Assembly: GCA_932521025.1 (NCBI GenBank)
Contig: OW051468.1
Coordinates: 9,362,064 to 9,426,063 of the forward strand
Length of the DNA stretch: 64,000 bases
Direction: 5' to 3'
From: Oscheius onirici
Lineage: Eukaryota > Nematoda > Chromadorea > Rhabditida > Rhabditidae
The notes beneath the pieces were generated by a model, which saw nothing but the letters and a program-made list of their open reading frames with translations, had not been told where the DNA came from and searched no databases. Shown piece by piece: positions 1 to 9,800 of this stretch. Numbering within the stretch: position 1 is the stretch's first letter; the number at the start of each line of letters is the position of its first letter. The position numbers and the translations under genes are program-made.

Positions 1-42
1 GCCTCGAAACAAAGGAAGCAAAAGCACTCGAAAAGTTTTCAG

Positions 43-1857
43 TCTCGAGCTGGCAATGTGCTCAAGGATCCATGGATGTTTTGACTGTTGTAGAGGGACA
101 ATGTATTAGTGCATCTCGAGAAGAACATTCCGACTGGCCGTCGGCTCAGAGAAAGTGTCTTGATCGAGGAGGAACACTCCCTCTGAGAATAAGGAATTCT
201 ACGAGAAGGGGCATACAGGCTGCTCTAGATCATTCGGATCACAGAAAGGATTTCTTCTGGATCGGTAAGTAAAATTTCAATGAAATTTAACAGGTATTTA
301 GGAGTGACATCAGCGGTGAATGATTGGCGATGGGCAGATGGAGAAGTAATCTCTCCGGTCGATGCCGACTGGCCTTTGGAACAAGTACCATCACCGTCGA
401 GAGCAGAAGCCATTCTATTGGCAAGAGCTCTCGAATGGAAATGGCTACCAGCTGTTCAATCAGCCTGGAACGCATTTCTTTGTCAGAGTAGTGAGTTTTC
501 TTCTTCTTCGTGTCCTCCAAGTATATTTCAGAACCAAAATTTTGTACTTCACCGGGAGTTGGCGAAGCGGCTCGAGTACATTTCTCTAGTCACAGTTACG
601 CCATCGGAACACACTGCTACTACACATGCGATGACGGATATAGACTTTCGGGCAAACCAGAGAGGGAATGTCTGGAGACTGGACGATGGAGTGAGAATAT
701 TCCCGAATGTCGAAGTTGGTCTATTCTTTTTTGCCCTCATTTTCATTTGTAGAAGTGGATTGCGGAGCCCTGCCGTCTTTCCCGTTTGGTTCAATAAAAC
801 TGCTCAATTTATCGACATTATATCTTTCAGAGGTAGGCAATGTTTTAATTATGAGTTCTATTTCCAGGCCGAGTACATTTGTTCGCCCGGTAGTGAAGTT
901 GTAGGTGATCGACGAAGGCAGTGTTTGGCTGATGGAAGATGGGGAGGAATTGCTCCTACGTGTGCAAGTGGGCTCTTTTGAATATTTTGAGATTTTTTCT
1001 TTTTCAAATCAAATAAATTCTATTCAGTCGTTGATTGTGGTCGGCCACCAGCAATCGCCAACGGGAAAGCAGAAGCTGAGCAGCATACGTTTGACTCGCA
1101 GGCCAACTACACCTGCCATGAGGGGTTCCGTCTCATTGGCCATGAGACAATCTTCTGCGGCGAGAAGGGAGTGTGGGAGCCGGCAGTTCCTGTTTGCTAT
1201 GGTAATTCTAGCAGGTTAGATATATATAGTATGAGAATAACAGATGAGGCTGCCTTGAGAGAAATGAAAGGCTCCGACTCTGAGGGTTCTGCCATCTTGG
1301 CTGTACTGGCTCTGATTCTCGTTGGAGTGCTGCTTTTTGCTGTAGTTAAAATATCGCGTCCTGCTTCAAGTTCGCTCAGTGACAAATCGCCAGTCATTTA
1401 TGCTACACCTTCTGTACCAATGGCCGGGGACTCTGTAGTGTACTATGCTTCGTGTGCTGCTGTGACGCAACTGGAAGTACCGCCTCATCTTTTGTCTCTG
1501 CAGCATTTACCGAACGGTAACATCCATGTAACCATTCCAGCAGGTAATGAGAACATTTTTTTTTGAAGTAGTGTTCCAGTGAACGGGCGTCCAATAACCA
1601 GACCGCCACTTCCAATATTCCGAGAAGAGTCACCGACTCCATCACAGCTTCTATACTCTTTTGATCACGAGCCGATATATGACACTCCGCCGGAAACAAC
1701 ATTGTCAAGACGAACATTGCCTCGTGATCGTGAAGAGAACATCTACGAACGGATGGCTGACCTGCGACCGCCTCCGCCACCATTGCCAAAAGCATCTCAT
1801 AGGTGGATCCAGTTATCGCAAAAAAACGTTTTTGATTTAAGGGGAGATGTCAGCTAG
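43..1857 (+). CDS. C-type lectin / sushi (CCP) transmembrane receptor, 5' partial
   Basis: Cell-surface receptor-like protein whose beginning lies left of the window. The first exon starts at 43 after a TTTTCAG acceptor, in phase 1. Exons by phase-consistent junctions: 43-264, 302-490, 532-714, 754-832, 868-967, 1028-about 1543 and 1580-1857. The first two exons encode a C-type-lectin-like domain (Cys-rich, with the DWRWADG core). The next exons encode three sushi/CCP modules, each with four Cys and the G-x-W near its end. A hydrophobic segment near 1300-1362 (AILAVLALILVGVLLFAVV) is the membrane span, followed by a cytoplasmic tail with a Pro run (LRPPPPPLPK). The order lectin, sushi, TM is that of selectin-like proteins such as Drosophila Furrowed; that relationship is inferred. 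The 3' end is uncertain: a downstream reading frame to about 2000 may be a further exon. Confidence 0.75.
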
Positions 1858-1859
1858 TT

Positions 1860-2690
1860 TCAACAATTCTTCTCGAAGAAGACAACGACCAAGACGGGTA
1901 ATAAAGCCAGAAGAGGCTGACGTACGAGAAAAGATGATTCGTATTATGCCACAGTACTTACCGAGTATAAATCTTTACGTATTTTTACACAAGATATTTG
2001 TTTGTAACCGGCAAGAATGATTATGTTTAGTTATCGGATGAGCAGGAGATCAAAGAATTGTCGTTGCTGTTTCTTCGTTGTCCGTTTCAGAAACCAACGA
2101 GGCCAAACTCTAAAGTTTTTATTTGAAGTGGAATTTAAAAAATTTCTACCTCTACATCAATGGGAAGAATATTGTGTCTATCAGCTGCTTGCAACTCGTC
2201 AATTGAATCTCTCGAACAGCAGAGAAAGTACCATTTGAAGAACTTCTTCGGAGAAGAAATGTGGCTGCAGGGTCGCCATCTAACAATACAGCAGACGGAA
2301 AATAGTAGGACGGCTGGGATACTGAAATTTAAATAGTTGTCAAGATACTGAAGGGCTCGTAAAGCCTGATGGCAGCTCAAAGTGACGGCAGCCAATTGGA
2401 CTCGATTTAGAGCACTTCCGCCGTGGTTTTGGTCGAAGGGAAAGCAAAATAGGAGGAGGAAAACAAGAAAGAAATCCATACATAACATTGGTTTTAGTTG
2501 TGTGTTAAGACAAGAAATGGATAGAAACAGCTAAGAAGAAAAATAAACGTTCAAAATGGTGAACAACTAAATCCTGAAAACATAGTCTATTGACAATCTT
2601 TCAAATTGAGCCTCGCATCCTCTTTTTTTGCAAGACAAGCTACCCCATTTCGTCCGACTAACTCACCTATAGACAAGAACCAAAGCTGCA
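1860..2690. other. No gene recognised (3' flank of the lectin/sushi gene)
   Basis: This stretch holds short reading frames on both strands without family resemblance or convincing splice pairing. It may include the 3' UTR or a last exon of the preceding plus-strand gene: an open frame of basic composition runs from about 1848 to 2019. Confidence 0.4.
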
Positions 2691-2935
2691 ACCGGAGGTG
2701 GCGGAATCGTTGTGACTGTTGGTGGAAGAACTCCCATTGATTCATCACAGCCCGGTGTCCAAGGAAGTCTAGAATTGGTGGCTATGTGAAGTAAGAAACG
2801 CTGTACATAGCTAATTAACCTTTACCTCATAGTGGTTTACTCTCAAATTAGAGGCGACGTCGCGAGGAAGTTGCCGTTTGTTGAGAGGGTCGGCCGAGAG
2901 ATCGCGGGAGACATCTTAGCCATTATGAGATGGGA
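2600..2935 (-). CDS. Possible two-exon fragment of an unidentified gene
   Basis: On the minus strand, an open stretch at about 2902-2826 ends at a GTAAAG donor. A second open stretch begins at about 2787 after a CACATAG acceptor and remains open for about 65 codons in one frame. A second frame of the same exon is Pro-rich (TTIPPPPVAAL) and also open, so the true frame is undecided. No family is recognised. The segment lies downstream of the ODC-like gene on the same strand and could be a small gene or an artefact. Confidence 0.2.
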
Positions 2936-2949
2936 CAAAGGAGAACATC

Positions 2950-3480
2950 CAAAAAGGATGAAAAAAGATGACCCAAAGAGGAAATAAACTTACACCAACA
3001 TCGTCAGGATAGCGTGTCAACTAACCGGTGGGATATTGGTCAAATTTTAATGGTGATGACGGAGTCTTACCTAGCGCAACGTGCGATGTTCATAGTTGAA
3101 AACAGCAAGTGACTCTAATTGGGGTGTGCTTTCTCATATTCGCAGCAGGATGAAAGACGAAACTTACAAGAAGAGAAATCGAGAGGCAGGAGCACGCGAG
3201 TGACACTAAAATTAAGGCAGAGAGGACGGCCGCGTCGACGTGATTTATAACGGCTCCCAGGGGGGTCACCGGAAATGGATTACGGGCTTATTACAGCCAT
3301 ATTTTCATTCCTGATTTTTTAGCTCTGCCACTCGAGACCCACTGAAAACTTCTTGCAGCAATGGACCTTTTATTAGCTTAGATACTTTATTCATATCCCA
3401 TAAATGAAGAGACAGTGATAGAAATCGGATAAACTCTTGTTGGATTATGTCATAACACTTGAGAAAAGGGAATACTTGGG
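2950..3480. other. No gene recognised
   Basis: I see nothing supportable here apart from a short ATG-started frame with a GTAAGA donor on the minus strand near 3088-3070. This would be a candidate first exon of the doubtful gene to its left. Confidence 0.35.
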
Positions 3481-3490
3481 GAAAATGGAA

Positions 3491-5043
3491 TTAATTAAAC
3501 AGATTGTCGAAAGCCATGAGACAGTCATCTTCATCATCAGTGATGACGTCACTGGCAGCATCCGAACCGATATCGGAACTTGTCTCGAGGTCGGCAAATG
3601 AATTGCGACGCTTGTTGATGAGCTCCCTGAAAAATAAATAAAAAACGTTGAGGTATGACACTAACCAATTGTCCTTTCCGGAAAAATAGTAGACCGGGTG
3701 AGTGAGACAAGCATCATCAACGGACATGGTAAAGGCTCCCATATCTTCCCAGTAGAGCCAATCACCAACAGCTAGCTGACGAGTACGGAAAACTTGCTGT
3801 GGAATGGTGCCACTTTCGAGGACGGGACCAAAGAGGACGCCCAAGCTGTCTGGATGCTCCTTCTCGTGAAGAGGCTTGAAATCGGGAGTCTGGTCTTCAT
3901 AGACACAGCCAAAAGCTCCGTCGAATCCTTCGTTCGTCTGGTAAACAAAGAAAGGAGTAGTGTTACATTCTGAATAAGGTTAATTACTGGAGAGACATGA
4001 AAAGCCTACCATTCAGTTCAACTTCACGTCTAGCAATGACATTGGTGCAGAGGGAGAATGCAGCAGTGGCGAAAAATCTTCCAGGACTGGCAACCAACTG
4101 TAGATGAGGATACTTTGCTTGGGGAAAATAGCTGTCGACAGCATCGTGTAGATCGCGAACCACCTGAAGGTTTACATATTGAAAGTTTTGTTGAAGAAGT
4201 TTAGCGTTTAAACTTTTTTTTGCATGAACATTATTTACTAATTTAAGGGGCATTTACCTCGTGAAAATGGCCATTCTTCGTCTTAGGATAACTGAAGTCT
4301 CCTCCAACTGAGATAGTGTCCGGATGGAGACGGTTCTGCACTGCCAGCTGCCAAAGTTTTTCGACTTCCTCCATGGCGCTGAAGTAGCCGTTGGTATCGG
4401 TATTGTCGATGTTGAAGCTGAATCCGGCAAAATTGGCGAGATAGTCGTCAGCTGTTTTGAGAAGAGCAGACACATCGTCCTGCCGATTCATTGACATCTC
4501 TTCATCGTCTTTTTGGTGTCCTGGGATGGAGACGGAAAGCAAAATACGGGCTTCTGGAGCAAAGCGACAGGCATCGCGGAGTTCCTTCTCAGAGCTGATG
4601 ATGATCGTTCCGACACGGGCTGCTCCTGCCATTCGCATGTTCTTTGCAGTCCAGACACGATGAGAATAGATAATGTTGGATGGATCGACGAGTTCCAAAG
4701 CCACTTCGAGTTCTCTCTGATTGCAAACTTCAAAGCCCATTCCTCGAGTTTCAGCCAAGAGCTGCGCCAGGACGGGGTCGGCATTGCATTTGAGAGAGTA
4801 GAAAGGCTGGAAGCGCTTCATGTTTGCCTGCCACTGTTCGACAGCCCCAAGGACAGCCGGTACATTCATGACAAAGAAGGGAGCACGTGAGAGCTGCTTC
4901 TCAGCCACATGACGAGCAATGTCAGCAGGAGCATGTTCGTTGGCATGGACGGCGATCATCTGATCGGCAAAAATGTCACGAGTCCATGGCTCCTCGGTGG
5001 GAGAATGGTAGGTGGCGGAGGGGAGACGACGACGAGCGACCAT
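3491..5043 (-). CDS. Ornithine decarboxylase-like protein, probably catalytically inactive (antizyme-inhibitor-like)
   Basis: Fold-III PLP-dependent decarboxylase homologue of 459 residues (ODC is about 460). Four exons with matching phases: 5043-4258, 4163-4010, 3969-3666 and 3626-3491. The barrel start keeps the PLP lysine (PFYSLKCNADP, residues about 75-90). Other catalytic positions differ from ODC: the HVGSG glycine loop reads FSFNIDNT, EPGRY reads SPGRF, the CDGLD motif carrying the nucleophilic Cys and Asp reads LESGT, and GAYT near the end reads GAFT. The tail is acidic (ITDDEDDCLMAFDNLFN). Overall homology (MGFEVCN, VGDWLYWEDMG) is clear. Antizyme inhibitors of vertebrates are ODC paralogues that lost PLP chemistry but bind antizyme. 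A similar role in polyamine control is inferred, not shown. An alternative is a decarboxylase acting on another substrate. Confidence 0.85.
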
Positions 5044-5263
5044 CAGGGTGGGGGTTGATTGTATGGGTAGGAAGAAAATAGCTGAATTCAGAAAAGGTTT
5101 ACGTGATCAGGAAGGACTTACAGTAAGGGAAGCTAGGGTGGAATGTGACGAGTGTTGTCGACTCTTCGAGCTACGTCAGCCGGCGAGGACCAAGAGTAGG
5201 GAAGAGGCGGTGAGAGAGCCTGTGAGAGGCAACTGCGCGAATTAACGCGCACAGCTACAGCGG

Positions 5264-6237
5264 TTATTGTAGACGAAGTTTGGTGTCGGCGCGTTGTTCG
5301 CGGACACGAGCTTGTAGCTTCTTTACAGGGCCTACACACATTTCTTGCTTTTGCAAATTGGATTAAGCCCACCTCGTCTGGATCGGGGTCCCAAGGAGGT
5401 TCGGCGTTCTTGTCGGCCTGAACTTGATTGGTACGGAGTTGTGGATGAGCGTCGTCGACGTAGACGACTCCCTCCTCGTCCTGAAAGAAAATCGATTCAC
5501 TTAAAGGTTACTGATAAATGATCCCAAAAGAATCTTATCTGTCTGCAAACGTCAGCTGCTTCTTTAGGCTCTTCTTTGGAATTTGTATTTTGACTAGCCC
5601 ATTTGCCAACCTTTCAGTCAACCTGCTCAAACATACGCGTGGCAAGTGTGTAGGCGGCCAAAGTTTATCTTTTCCCACTAAATGTGTAATGTTTCCCCAT
5701 AAATTGGTGATAGAAATGTATCTTTTCACGTTTTCTAGATACTGGAACGAAACATGTTGTTGTCCATTAGATGATTTCAGTCTAACCGAAGTGTTTCACT
5801 TTTCGGACTCAGTCTCGGTGACTGATCAAAGTCTTATCGGCTAGACTGGCAGCAAGCTGGCTTGAAGAGGTTCCAATTATGCATAAGCCTGATTGTCAAA
5901 TTTTTTTGTTATCCCTCTTTTGAAATAAACCCGTCAGATGCCTCAAAACAATCTCGCGTCATCTTTTTCGATCGATTTTTTTTTCTGGGAAAAAGGGTAA
6001 ACATAGAAAGCCTTGTCATCGAATATTTCGAAATCATTGTCACAAAATTAGGAGAACAAAAATAATTAAATAAAACTTACCCGTAAGGGTCCTATAGGCG
6101 GTTCGTTAGATTCCTCCGACGAAATCTTCACACAGAATTCGGGGACAGAAGTTTATGCCCATACACACCTCTCCCACGGAGCGTGTAGAGCCTTTAGGAT
6201 AGAGAACGCGGTACACAAAGTCGAGACAACTGGTCGT
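5264..6237 (-). CDS. Unidentified gene, partial model upstream of the ODC-like gene
   Basis: The coding exons recognised by composition and splice sites are: 6237 to 6081, which starts after CGATTTCAG, ends at CGG|GTAAGT and probably contains a tiny intron; 5477 to about 5373, which begins DEEGVVYVDDAHPQL and ends DPDPDE; and about 5345 to 5264, ending KLRLQ plus TAA. The last intron would be only about 25 bp, which is suspiciously short. No family is recognised and the 5' end was not found. It reads in the same direction as the ODC-like gene, whose ATG lies about 220 bp after this stop, so the two could be cotranscribed. Confidence 0.4.
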
Positions 6238-6259
6238 CTGAAATCGAAGCTAGAGAAGA

Positions 6260-6815
6260 GGATTCACAGTTTGAAAAGTGGAGATGAACGTAAAAGATTG
6301 TAAAATTCTAGAAGAATATTATTTCTCTTCAACATGAACGTGGGAGGGGATCAATATGAGACAGGATCAGCTAAATGTCCAGCTTTGAATCCATGAATTT
6401 TGGGATTTGAAGGATTTGAAGTGAGAGGGGGTGGTCGAGAAGTGATAACTGACTGTAAAGTGACAAAGACGAAAAGATAAAATAGACTGGGGCGAAGGCG
6501 TCTAGGCGGTGCCATCGATTAGCTGCGGCGCAAAGTGCCCGTCGCCGCCTTCGAGCACGTGAAAATAGAGATATTTCGCAACTTTTCTGACTCATTTTTG
6601 TTTTTGGAAACGTTGTTCTAAAGTAGACGAAGCTTTTCGAATATTTTCGTGGATAATAAGGATAAGGATGGTCTAAAGTTTCATCCAGTTTTGCGAGGCT
6701 TGTTTTGATGTTTTTCAAAGAAGAATAGACTGCTGAAAAAGTTGTTATGGCAATGAAAAGCCGACACTTTCGGTCAACAGCTTGTGAAATAATGGGAAAG
6801 AGTTAGAAGCTCAAA
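6260..6815. other. No gene recognised
   Basis: Intergenic or intronic DNA 5' of the unidentified minus-strand gene. The minus strand has a pyrimidine-rich stretch that could hold an upstream exon, but none is convincing. Confidence 0.35.
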
Positions 6816-6821
6816 CATGAA

Positions 6822-7450
6822 TTGGATTCATTGAAGTATCACCTGGAAAGAGTCGACCAGTTCGTATACCTTGGAGTCGACCAGTTCGCATACCTTACAT
6901 TATCGGCTGATGGCAGTATGACAAAAGAAGTTGCTAGGAGAGTGCAGCTGGCCTGGTGTTCCTTCTACAACGATAAAGACGTAAATTACTCTAGAAGGAC
7001 GCCCACGGACTTGAAGAAAAAGCTATTTGAGATGAAAGTGCTCCCTACGCTTCTATATGGTCTCGAAGCAGCAGGTCTGAAAAAGACAGAAGAAAAAGTC
7101 CTAGCTGTTACTCAACGAAAAATGAAGCGAAGGATTCTCGGACAGTGCCTGCTCGACTAAGTGAACAATGTGGAAATTCGACGGCGTTCCGATCTAACAG
7201 ATGTCGTCTTGGAATACAAACGGAGAGTATTTGATTGGCCTTGGAAAGTCGCAAACGATGCCAATAACAGCTGGACGAAGTCTGTTGAAGAGTGGGATCC
7301 AGGAAAAGCAAGGCCTTCTGGTCGACCGCCAACCCGATGGAGAAATTCACTCAAGGCAAAATTCGGTCCAACATTCTCGACTATCGCGAGAAGAACGACT
7401 AGGTCGACATTCAGAAAAATGGCAGGTTGAAAACTTCAACAAGAGAGACA
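6822..7450 (+). mobile_element. Degenerate LINE (non-LTR) ORF2 3' fragment
   Basis: Two frames (6822-7160 and about 7161-7430) together match the region after the reverse-transcriptase palm of LINEs related to 'craniofacial development protein 2-like' ORFs. Visible hallmarks are LSADGSMTKEVARRVQLAW, LPTLLYGLEA, RKMKRRILG and RPPTRWRN. There is an in-frame stop between the parts and a duplicated QFVYLGVD-like stretch at the start, so it is a dead, 5'-truncated copy. The downstream DNA is A-rich. Confidence 0.7.
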
Positions 7451-7899
7451 TCATCTTCCTTACAGATATCACTTCTGAGATAGGATACAAAGATTAAAGT
7501 ATTGGAACAATGGAAAAAGTTGAATAAAAAGGGAGAAACGAGAAGACGGAACAATCGACGGCAGGAATCCCAGAAAGAGTGGAAACATGAGCAGAAAATT
7601 GAACATCAGACGGAAGGAAACGAGTTTGAATTTACCAAAAATGAAAGAAACCTTTTTCCCCGATCTCTAACTTTGTGATTGAAAAAGTCTCCAATTCCAT
7701 TCTGTCTCAAAAGACGGGATCAGAATCACTATTGATTTCTTCGTCCAATCAATTTCGGAAGCGTGATCGAACTTTTTCAAATGTTAAATTTACTTTAGAT
7801 TTTGAATTCCAATTTCAAATTAACGCTGTATTAAAACTTGTCAAATCTTGTCAAAAGTTAAGTGTTTTACAGAAATCTATTCTAGCTTCTATTATCGAC

Positions 7900-8840
7900 T
7901 CTACTGTGCTGACGTCTGTGCTTCTCTCTCCTTCTACCAGGTCAGGTGTTTCTACTTCTATTCCTTTTCTGACAGTCCAATCCAGTTCATTGACAATCAG
8001 ACATTGCGAACAGTTGCGCCACTGGGTTCTTTTGGAAAATAGAGAGACGGCAAAAGTGACGGTCAGTTGTGAATCCGCCACAACTGACAGCCTTCGAAAG
8101 AAGGTGTCATGCTCGATCTTCCCTGGCTCTTTGGGCACCTCCTTGAATCCACAGCGGTGTTTGGTACAGTTCTTGGAGACCCGAGGAGCTACTGGGGGAA
8201 TACTGATAGTTCTCTCTTGCGCTAAAAATTACTGACTGTGACTCAGAGGCATCGGATAGCATTCCCGTTCTCTCATTGTTTCGCTTTTTTGTTAAATTTT
8301 CAGAAATGTAAACTGATGAATGGCCTGGGAAGTAACGAGCATCTCTCCATAGAAACAATAACAGATTTGGGACCAAACTGACGACAGAATCATCGTGCGA
8401 GGTTAGACTCCTTCTATTTTCTTGACGAGAGCCAGTTTTCAGAAGAATTATTAGGCAATGGAGATGGATCTTGTGAGAACTGTCGCTGAGATATGCTGGA
8501 AGTAAATAGAGAGAAAGAACGAGAAATGCTTAGAAGACAAGATCCTGGCCTATTTTGAATACCATTGACCTGCTGAAGAACTGAATTGAAGTGGAGGCTG
8601 AACTATTTACCGAAAAGGAGCCGAGAAACATGCAATCGGAAAAGGTCGATGCACAGAAGAAACACGCTGAATTTGGAACTCTGAACAAGCTGATGAACTG
8701 ACTGCGAAAGGAAGGCTGACAAGCTACTAGCCGATAAGGAGCCGGGGAATTATTCAAATGTTTTGATAGACGGGTTGTGCCCAATTTTTTCACGAGTTTT
8801 TACCTGTCGAAACGGATAAAGGATTATACTGGATAATTCC
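7900..8840 (+). repeat. Dispersed repeat family, copy A
   Basis: About 0.9 kb related to 55700-56640. The best-conserved block, about 7961-8175, matches 55760-55990 nearly base for base, and the match becomes patchier up to the sequence around a GACGGGT..GCCC block (8768-8784 here). On the minus strand the conserved block reads VVADSQLTVTFAVSLFSKR. Unclassified repeat; possibly the decayed ORF of a transposon. Confidence 0.65.
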
Positions 8841-9299
8841 ATTCTGACAGGTTTCGACATTTCAAATTTCCCGGAAAAAAAATTGGCGTGACCCGTCTAC
8901 AAGTGACATTTTCTGAGGCCCAGTATTCCCAGTTTTCCTTTTACGTCTATAATCCATCTTCCAAAATATGACATGATCCGATGTTGGCCGTTCTCTCATC
9001 CGTCTTTTTTACAACTGCGTCTTGTATCAATCTGACATCCTCCAATCATAGATTTCACGTTATCCTGTTCGTTCAGCGGTCTTCTTTGTAGCAGTGCTGC
9101 AAGACCAACGTCACGAGCACGTTTAGACTTTTGAGAATGCGCATTCTATGTCTCCTTCCAGTTCTAGCCTCACAGATTTCGATCATAGTTCTACAGTTCA
9201 GCCTTCCGACTCCTGAAAAAGAACGACAGAAAACCACAATAGAAAAGAGAAAACAACAGAATCAATGCCTTTGAACTGTCAGTGTTTCTAGCGTAAGAG

Positions 9300-9625
9300 A
9301 GCTCTTTCAGTTTTCCCCAGTGGCTCCACGGGTCTCTAAGAAGTGTACCAAACACCGCAAGGAGGTGCCCAAGGAACCGGGAAAGACCGAGCGTGACTAC
9401 CTTCTTTCTAAGGCAGTCCAGTTCATGACGGATTCACAACTGACTGTCACTTTTACCGTCTCTCTTTATTTCAAAAGAACGTAAGTGTCTGTCGCGCTAC
9501 TGTTCGCAATGTCTGATTATCAGTGAACTGGACTGCCAGAAAAGGAATAAAAGTAGAAACACCTGACCTGGGAAGTAGAAGAAAACCACATCGGAGGAGC
9601 TTTCTGACGACAATAACTGAAGCTA
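9300..9625 (-). repeat. Dispersed repeat family, copy C (inverted)
   Basis: Inverted and more diverged relative of copies at 7961-8175 and 55760-55990. Here the peptide KEPGKTERDYLL..DSQLTVTF is read on the plus strand. The region 8840-9300 between copies A and C shows no gene. Confidence 0.6.
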
Positions 9626-9800
9626 AAGTTTGCTTTTTTGTAAACTTTCAATTTTTTTATAACTTTATAATAAGAAAAACAATGCAAAATTTACACAAAG
9701 ACACTTCATAAATCAGCTTCTCATCAGAGCAATATGTACCAAACAAAATTTATTATTCTGACACTTATCGTACCCGTACAAAAATTAGAAAATTGGAACT

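Noticed and set aside
7675-8235. 186-codon plus-strand frame
   Set aside because: Overlaps the dispersed repeat; the conserved block is preserved better on the opposite strand and the partner copy at 55832 has a different context.
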